Assembly: GCA_021848825.1 (NCBI GenBank)
Contig: JAJZTQ010000024.1
Location: 3,036-42,208, forward strand
Direction: 5' to 3'
Length of the DNA stretch: 39,173 nt
DNA from: Pseudomonadota bacterium
Lineage (GTDB): Bacteria; Pseudomonadota; Gammaproteobacteria; Burkholderiales; JABEVD01
This document shows, one piece after another, positions 34,256 to 39,173 of this stretch. Numbering within the stretch: position 1 is the first letter of the stretch; every line of letters starts with the position of its first letter. A program made the translations under genes and the position numbers. The notes below the pieces were generated by a model. That model was not told where the DNA came from, ran no database searches, and worked only from the letters and a program-made list of their open reading frames with translations.

Positions 34256-35196
34256 AATCCATTCCGATCTCATTCGTTCCTGCAGACAACAGGCGACTTT
34301 CCAGCCTTTGCGGCACGCTCGACGAGAACCTCAGGCAGATTGAGGTCGCGATGAATGTCACCATCTCCCGGCGGGGGGAGAATTTCGTCGTCAGTGGCGA
34401 ACCAGGGAAGGCGAGGCTCGCGGTATCGGCCCTGGAAAAATTCTATCTCCAGACCCAGGGAAGGGATCTCGATATCGAGGAAATCCAGCTCGGACTGGTC
34501 GGGATGCTCTCTTCGGGAAACGCCGATAATGTCGAATCAGGCCCTGTCCTGCTGACGAAAAAGGCCAATCTGCACGGGAGATCCCCGCGCCAGTCGGAAT
34601 ACCTCGAGAAGATCCAGAAGCACGACATCACTTTCGGCATAGGCCCTGCAGGGACGGGCAAGACCTATCTTGCCGTCGCATCGGCAGTGGATGCGATAGA
34701 GCGCGAATGGGTGAAGCGCATCGTGCTGGTGAGGCCGGCAGTGGAGGCTGGAGAAAAGCTCGGATTCCTTCCCGGCGACATGGTTCAGAAGGTCGATCCC
34801 TATCTCAGGCCATTGTACGATGCCCTCTACGACCTGATGGGCTTCGATCGCGTGGGCAGGCTTTTCGAATCAGGCGCAATCGAGATCGCGCCGCTCGCCT
34901 ACATGAGGGGAAGGACGCTCAATCATTCCTTCATCATCCTCGACGAAGCCCAGAACACGACCCCGGAACAGATGAAGATGTTCCTGACCAGGATGGGATT
35001 CGGAAGCCGCGCAGTCATCACCGGCGACATCACCCAGGTCGACCTCGCAAGGGGGCAGAAAAGCGGGCTCAACGAGGCCGCCGCAGTGCTGAGGAAGGTA
35101 CCGGGAATCGCCTTCACCTTCTTCCAGTCGGAAGACGTGGTCAGGCACCCCCTCGTCCAGCTCATCGTCAACGCCTACCAGGCCTATGAAAAATGA
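34252..35196 (+). CDS. phoH: PhoH-like ATPase (YbeZ)
   Basis: A 314-residue ATPase. The P-loop is GPAGTGKT at 131-138, and Walker B is [24 protein letters not shown]. An N-terminal KH-like segment (about 1-100) precedes the helicase-like core. It is the YbeZ type that works with YbeY in RNA and ribosome quality control. The ATG overlaps the miaB stop, and the 3' end overlaps ybeY by 11 bp. Confidence 0.95.
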   Translation: MKSIPISFVPADNRRLSSLCGTLDENLRQIEVAMNVTISRRGENFVVSGEPGKARLAVSALEKFYLQTQGRDLDIEEIQLGLVGMLSSGNADNVESGPVLLTKKANLHGRSPRQSEYLEKIQKHDITFGIGPAGTGKTYLAVASAVDAIEREWVKRIVLVRPAVEAGEKLGFLPGDMVQKVDPYLRPLYDALYDLMGFDRVGRLFESGAIEIAPLAYMRGRTLNHSFIILDEAQNTTPEQMKMFLTRMGFGSRAVITGDITQVDLARGQKSGLNEAAAVLRKVPGIAFTFFQSEDVVRHPLVQLIVNAYQAYEK

Positions 35197-35614
35197 ACTG
35201 AGCCTCGCCGTCCAGTATGCTTCTTCCTGCGGCAACCTGCCTTCAAGGCCTCAGTTCAGGAAATGGGTCAGGGCTGCCCTCGAAATGCCTGCAAGAATGA
35301 CGATCAGGATCGTGGATATCGAGGAAGGCAGGATGCTCAACAAGGAATACAGGAAAAAGGACTACGCCACCAACGTGCTGACCTTCGTCTACGAGGAGGG
35401 GATGGGCGACATCGTCATCTGCGCGCCGGTCATAGAGCAGGAAGCGACTCAACAGAAAAAGCGGCTTGAATCGCATTATGCGCACATGACGGTTCACGGC
35501 GCGCTTCATCTCCAGGGATACGATCACGAGGATGAAGAAGAGGCGGGGATCATGGAGTCCATCGAGAAGGAAATCATGACGAAACTGGGTTACCCCGACC
35601 CTTACGGTGTATAA
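35186..35614 (+). CDS. ybeY: Endoribonuclease YbeY
   Basis: A 142-residue metal-dependent single-strand endoribonuclease involved in 16S rRNA 3' maturation and 70S quality control. The zinc site [11 protein letters not shown] supplies H104, H108 and H114 (H3xH5xH). The conserved upstream strand reads [28 protein letters not shown], including the LNKEYR and TNVLTF features. It overlaps phoH by 11 bp. Its stop codon lies within a TATAAT word that may be the -10 of the next gene. Confidence 0.96.
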   Translation: MKNELSLAVQYASSCGNLPSRPQFRKWVRAALEMPARMTIRIVDIEEGRMLNKEYRKKDYATNVLTFVYEEGMGDIVICAPVIEQEATQQKKRLESHYAHMTVHGALHLQGYDHEDEEEAGIMESIEKEIMTKLGYPDPYGV

Positions 35615-35615
35615 T
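35610..35615 (+). promoter_or_regulatory. Consensus -10 element directly before dacC
   Basis: TATAAT overlaps the ybeY stop codon and ends 7 nt before the ATG at 35623, so transcription from it would start at or beside the ATG. There is no ribosome site before that ATG. No good -35 is visible at 16-18 bp. A leaderless mRNA is possible. Confidence 0.4.
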
Positions 35616-35622
35616 TTCGGCA

Positions 35623-36753
35623 ATGAAGTCCGCCTTCCTTTTCCTGTTCTTTCTTTGCTGCGTCCAGGCCAGCGCGAGATCTCCAGACATCCCCCCTCCT
35701 CCGCTCCTGGACGCGAAGGCCTACATGGTCCTGGATCTCAACAGCAATCAGACCATCCTGAGCAGGAACGCCGAGACCAGGATAGAACCGGGTTCTCTCG
35801 CCAAGCTGATGACTGCCTATATCGTTTTCGGTGCGATGAAGCAGAAATCCCTCAAGGCGGAACAGCTCGTCCCGATCTCCGAGCATGCCGTCGAGGTGAA
35901 GGGTTCCCGCATGTTCCTCGAGCAGAAGAAGCCTGCTACAGTGAACGAACTGGTGAGGGGCATGATCATCCAGTCGGCGAACGATGCCTGCATCGCGCTG
36001 GCTGAAGACCTGGCCGGATCGGAATCCGCATTCGTCAAAAGGATGAACCAGGAGGCCGAGCGCCTCGGCATGAAGAACACCCATTACGCCAATGCGACCG
36101 GCATACCGGCTTCCGACCAGTACACCACGGTGCAGGATCTCTCCATTCTCTCGGCCGCGATCATCAGGAGCTATCCCGAATACTTTGCCGTCTATTCGAA
36201 CAAGGAATACACCTACAACGGCATCACCCAGCCCAACAGGAACAGGCTGCTCTGGATGGATCCCCATGCGGACGGCATGGCGACAGGGCATGCCGAATCT
36301 TCCGGATACATGCTCGTATCATCGGTTTTGAGGGGAGAAAGAAGGCTCGTTTCCATCCTGAGCGGAGCGAATTCCGATGCAGCCCGGGCGATAGAGAGCC
36401 TGAAGCTGCTCAATTACGCTCTTCAGTATTACGATTCGGTGAAACTCTATTCCAGAGGGCAGGCGGTGACGACGCTCAGGGTATGGAAGGGAAAGAAGAA
36501 TACGCTGAAGGCCGGATTTTCCCGGGACCTCTATGTCACCGTCCCGAGAGGGGAAGAATCAGGGCTCAAGGCGGTCATCCAGGCGAGCCAGCCGCTCATC
36601 GTTCCGGTGCTTGCAGGACAGCAGGTCGGCGTGGTGAAGATCAGCCTCGACGGCAAGCGTTTCGCAGAATATCCGCTGATTTCGCTGGAGAATGTCCCCC
36701 CTGCCAATTTCATCGGCAGGGCGTGGGACGGCCTCAAGCTTCTTTTCAACTGA
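35623..36753 (+). CDS. dacC: D-alanyl-D-alanine carboxypeptidase (PBP5/6 type) with altered KTG motif
   Basis: A 376-residue penicillin-binding protein that trims the terminal D-alanine of peptidoglycan stem peptides. A signal peptide (MKSAFLFLFFLCCVQASA) precedes the transpeptidase-like domain. S58-x-x-K61 (GSLAKLM) and S118-A-N120 (QSANDAC) are intact. The third motif, normally KTG, reads A220-T-G (DGMATGHAESSGY). The rest of the domain is well kept, then comes the PBP5 C-terminal beta domain and an amphipathic tail (RAWDGLKLLFN) for membrane anchoring. The Lys-to-Ala change could lower activity or substrate carboxylate binding. It is followed by dat, ybeD, lipB and lipA as in related genomes. 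Confidence 0.93.
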   Translation: MKSAFLFLFFLCCVQASARSPDIPPPPLLDAKAYMVLDLNSNQTILSRNAETRIEPGSLAKLMTAYIVFGAMKQKSLKAEQLVPISEHAVEVKGSRMFLEQKKPATVNELVRGMIIQSANDACIALAEDLAGSESAFVKRMNQEAERLGMKNTHYANATGIPASDQYTTVQDLSILSAAIIRSYPEYFAVYSNKEYTYNGITQPNRNRLLWMDPHADGMATGHAESSGYMLVSSVLRGERRLVSILSGANSDAARAIESLKLLNYALQYYDSVKLYSRGQAVTTLRVWKGKKNTLKAGFSRDLYVTVPRGEESGLKAVIQASQPLIVPVLAGQQVGVVKISLDGKRFAEYPLISLENVPPANFIGRAWDGLKLLFN

Positions 36754-36760
36754 GGAAGGG

Positions 36761-37609
36761 ATGATTTATCTCAACGGCGAATACATGCCCATCGAGGAAG
36801 CGCGGATCCCCGTGCTCGATCGCGGCTTCATTTTCGGAGACGGCGTCTACGAAGTGATCCCGGTCTATTCGAGGAAGCCGTTCAGGATAGAAGAGCATCT
36901 CTCTAGACTCGAGCACAGCCTGAATGGAATCAGGCTCGAAAACCCCCATTCCGGTGAAGAATGGAAATCCATCATTCATCGCCTGATTGCCCTGAACGAG
37001 CCTGAAGACCAGAGCCTCTATCTCCACATCACGAGAGGCGTGGCAAAAAGAGACCATGCCTTTCCGAAAGGGGTGAAGCCCACGATATTCATGATGTCCA
37101 ACCCGCTCGTCACGCCTTCACCCCAGACCCTGGAATCGGGCGTTTCAGCGATCACTGCGGAAGACAACCGATGGCTGCGCTGCGACATCAAGGCGATCTC
37201 TCTTTTGCCCAATGTGCTCCTAAGGCAGCTCGCAATCGATGCGGGCGCGGCCGAGACCCTGTTGTTCAGGGAAAATTTGCTGACGGAAGGGGCGGCGAGC
37301 AACATCTTCGTCGTCAGTGGAAACACCCTTCTCGCCCCGCCCAAGGACAACCTGATGCTGCCGGGCATCACCTACGATGTGGTTCTGGAACTCGCGCAAG
37401 GCCAAGGCATGCCTTTCGAAGTGAGGCGGATTTCGAAGGAAGAAGTATGCTCCGCATCGGAGCTTCTTCTCACCTCCTCCACCAGGGAAGTCACGCCTAT
37501 CACGCTTCTGGACGGAAAAGCAGTGGGAAGCGGCAAACCCGGACCATTCTTCGCAAGGCTTCATGATGCCTATCAGGCATTCAAGCATGCCGTGATGAGA
37601 AGGGCATGA
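36761..37609 (+). CDS. dat: D-amino-acid (D-alanine) aminotransferase
   Basis: A fold-type IV PLP aminotransferase of 282 residues, of the IlvE/Dat/PabC group. Motifs are PVLDRGFIFGDGVYEVIPVY, HLSRLEHSLNGI, RGVAKRDHAFP, CDIKAISLLPNVLLRQLA (PLP lysine in DIKAISLL), and TEGAASNIFVV. Position between a PBP5 gene and ybeD-lipB, plus the DRGFxFGDGVYEV start, favours D-alanine aminotransferase over branched-chain or ADC-lyase members. A GAGGAAGGG ribosome site precedes the ATG. It could also act on D-Glu/D-Ala exchange for peptidoglycan. Confidence 0.85.
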   Translation: MIYLNGEYMPIEEARIPVLDRGFIFGDGVYEVIPVYSRKPFRIEEHLSRLEHSLNGIRLENPHSGEEWKSIIHRLIALNEPEDQSLYLHITRGVAKRDHAFPKGVKPTIFMMSNPLVTPSPQTLESGVSAITAEDNRWLRCDIKAISLLPNVLLRQLAIDAGAAETLLFRENLLTEGAASNIFVVSGNTLLAPPKDNLMLPGITYDVVLELAQGQGMPFEVRRISKEEVCSASELLLTSSTREVTPITLLDGKAVGSGKPGPFFARLHDAYQAFKHAVMRRA

Positions 37610-37869
37610 AAGAGTCCCTGATCGAATATCCCTGCGCCTTTCCCGTGAAGATCATGGGAAAGAGCGAAACATCAGGCTTCGCCAGGACCGTTCTCGACAT
37701 CGTGCTGCTTCACGATCCTGATTTCCAGGCATCAAGCATGGAGATGAAGGGGAGCAGCAAGGGAAAATATGTCAGCCTGACCTGCACCGTGAACGCGACA
37801 TCGAGGCAGCAGCTCGATGCCCTCTACCAGGCGCTTTGCGACCATCCTGATGTCGTGATGGTGCTCTGA
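37606..37869 (+). CDS. ybeD: YbeD family (DUF493) protein
   Basis: An 87-residue DUF493 protein with an ACT-like fold. Typical segments are YPCAFPVKIMGKS, the middle GSSKGKYVSLTCTVNATSRQQLDALYQAL and the terminal CDHPDVVMVL. Role is not well defined; the position before lipB is conserved. The ATG overlaps the dat stop and its TGA shares one base with the lipB start. Confidence 0.93.
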   Translation: MKESLIEYPCAFPVKIMGKSETSGFARTVLDIVLLHDPDFQASSMEMKGSSKGKYVSLTCTVNATSRQQLDALYQALCDHPDVVMVL

Positions 37870-38468
37870 TGATCGTCGTGAAAAGGATGGGGCTCATCGA
37901 ATACCTTCCGGCATTCGAAGCGATGAAGGACTTCACGTCGAAAAGGAATGAAAGCGATCCGGACGAATTCTGGCTGCTCCAGCATCATCCTGTCTATACC
38001 TACGGGCTTGCAGGAAGGGCGGAGCACCTGCCTTTGAAATCAGAAATCCCCGTGCTGAAAGTCGACAGGGGGGGGCAGGTGACCTATCATGGTCCGGGCC
38101 AGCTCGTGCTCTATGTATTGCTGGATCTGAAAAGAAGGAAAATCGGGATAAGGGAGCTTGTCACGAAGATGGAGGATTCGGTGATCGAACTGCTCGGCAA
38201 ACACGGCGTGAAGGCCGGATCGAAAAGGGAGGCGCCCGGCGTTTACGTTGAAGGCGCGAAGATTTCCTCTCTCGGCCTCAGGGTGAGAAGGGGATGCTGC
38301 TACCATGGCCTCTCCCTCAATGTCGACATGGACCTTTCCCCCTTTTCGATGATCGACCCTTGCGGATACAGGGGGTTGGAAGTGACGAGCACGAAGAATC
38401 AGGGGATATGGAAAACGGTTGAAGAACTCGGCGAGGAACTCGTTCCCATACTGGAGAAAAGCTTATGA
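37869..38468 (+). CDS. lipB: Octanoyltransferase LipB
   Basis: Transfers octanoyl from acyl carrier protein to lipoyl domains, 199 residues. The motif [21 protein letters not shown] is present. The catalytic pair is the lysine of [14 protein letters not shown] and the cysteine of [24 protein letters not shown] is the N-terminal signature. The start is at TGATG with ybeD and the stop overlaps lipA. Confidence 0.97.
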   Translation: MIVVKRMGLIEYLPAFEAMKDFTSKRNESDPDEFWLLQHHPVYTYGLAGRAEHLPLKSEIPVLKVDRGGQVTYHGPGQLVLYVLLDLKRRKIGIRELVTKMEDSVIELLGKHGVKAGSKREAPGVYVEGAKISSLGLRVRRGCCYHGLSLNVDMDLSPFSMIDPCGYRGLEVTSTKNQGIWKTVEELGEELVPILEKSL

Positions 38469-39173
38469 GAGAAAAGGGCGAAGCGAAGACCGCCAGGATT
38501 CCCGTCAAGATCGAGAGCAAGCCGATACTGAGAAAGCCTGAATGGATCAGGGTCAAGACGGGAAGCTCGGGGCGATACTTCGAGATCAAGAACCTGCTGA
38601 GGGAAAACAAGCTACACACCGTATGCGAGGAAGCGTCCTGCCCCAACATAGGAGAATGCTTCGGGAAGGGCACTGCGACCTTCATGATACTGGGAGATCT
38701 CTGCACCAGGCGATGCCCTTTCTGCGATGTCGCCCACGGCAAGCCGCTGCCTCCTGACGAGCATGAGCCGATTCATCTCGCACAATCGATAGCGGTGATG
38801 AAGCTCAAATACGTCGTGATCACGAGCGTCGATCGGGACGACCTGAGGGATGGCGGCGCTGCTCATTTCGTCTCCTGCATCAACGAGGTCAGGAAATCTT
38901 CCCCTGAGACGAAAATCGAGATCCTCGTTCCCGACTTCAGGGGAAGGCTGGATGTCGCGCTCGAGCTCTTCGAAAATGGCCTGCCGGATGTCATGAACCA
39001 CAACCTCGAGACCGTCCCGAGGCTGTACAGGGCTGCGAGGCCGGGGGCCGATTACGATCATTCGCTGAGGCTGCTCTCCGACTTCAAGAAAAGGCATCCC
39101 GGCATCCCCACCAAATCGGGCATCATGCTGGGCCTGGGCGAGGAAGACGAAGAAGTCCTGGAAGTGATGAAGG
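38465..39173 (+). CDS. lipA: Lipoyl synthase LipA (3' end cut by the window)
   Basis: Radical-SAM enzyme inserting two sulfurs into octanoylated lipoyl domains. The visible 236 residues include the auxiliary cluster cysteines C54, C59 and C65 ([12 protein letters not shown]) and the radical SAM motif C80-x3-C84-x2-C87 (CTRRCPFC). Further family segments are [43 protein letters not shown] and [10 protein letters not shown]. The frame stays open to the last base. The ATG overlaps the lipB stop (ATGA), so the two steps of lipoate synthesis are coupled. Confidence 0.96.
   Translation, partial: MREKGEAKTARIPVKIESKPILRKPEWIRVKTGSSGRYFEIKNLLRENKLHTVCEEASCPNIGECFGKGTATFMILGDLCTRRCPFCDVAHGKPLPPDEHEPIHLAQSIAVMKLKYVVITSVDRDDLRDGGAAHFVSCINEVRKSSPETKIEILVPDFRGRLDVALELFENGLPDVMNHNLETVPRLYRAARPGADYDHSLRLLSDFKKRHPGIPTKSGIMLGLGEEDEEVLEVMK

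Noticed and set aside
1-39173. Defence system, prophage, secondary-metabolite cluster or RNA gene
   Set aside because: Apart from the short recombinase scar, all stretches are explained by conserved housekeeping or signalling genes; no tRNA or rRNA pattern was recognised, and no riboswitch-like leader was seen in the few gaps.

Overview
The window is a dense chromosomal segment of a Gram-negative bacterium, most likely a betaproteobacterium. This rests on gene order and content: a DUF971-ubiE-ubiJ-ubiB block, a separate nucleotidyltransferase half of HldE (rfaE2), an LptM-type lipoprotein directly before lysA, and a glyQ-glyS-gmhB-plsC-metallopeptidase run. I cannot name the genus. Arginine is often encoded by AGG (13 of 22 Arg codons in phoH by hand count), which is unusual for this class and may help placement. 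Genes are tightly packed, with many ATGA, GTGA, TTGA or TAATG stop/start overlaps, so most blocks look like translationally coupled operons. I saw no tRNA, rRNA, CRISPR array, prophage or defence cluster.

Layout. 1-375: a scar with a 22-bp tandem repeat fused to the C-terminal remnant of an integron-type tyrosine recombinase. 383-7465 (minus): phoB-phoR-dsbB-trpC-potABCD, in transcription order, with a candidate Pho box before phoB. 7587-10781 (plus): DUF971 gene and the ubiquinone genes ubiE, ubiJ and ubiB. 10769-14043 (minus): a PhnD-like periplasmic binding protein coupled to a HAMP-PAS-GGDEF-EAL protein. 14161-15021 (minus): rsmI, divergent from yraN across only 24 bp. 15046-20274 (plus): yraN, gmhA, dolP, a diiron ferritin-like protein, rfaE2, a VanZ-like membrane protein, a 2Fe-2S ferredoxin, an alpha/beta hydrolase and a HemJ-like protein. 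20279-22044 (minus): a GlcF-like Fe-S oxidoreductase and coq7. 22144-31528 (plus): corC, lnt, glyQ, glyS, gmhB, plsC, a YgjP-like metallopeptidase, a 40-residue LptM-like lipoprotein, lysA and an HDOD protein. 31548-32834 (minus): a second HDOD protein with a degenerate receiver domain. 32927 to the end (plus): miaB, phoH, ybeY, a PBP5-type carboxypeptidase, a D-amino-acid aminotransferase, ybeD, lipB and lipA (cut by the window end).

Shared themes are envelope assembly (ADP-heptose: gmhA, gmhB, rfaE2; phospholipid and lipoprotein: plsC, lnt, lptM, dolP; peptidoglycan: dacC, dat, lysA), ubiquinone (ubiE, ubiJ, ubiB, coq7), lipoate (lipB, lipA), and RNA or ribosome maturation (rsmI, miaB, ybeY, phoH). 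Most of this is conserved housekeeping sequence. The less ordinary points are the binding-protein/c-di-GMP module, the diiron protein inside the heptose operon, the carboxypeptidase whose KTG motif reads ATG, the pair of convergent HDOD genes, the recombinase scar, and possible leaderless starts.
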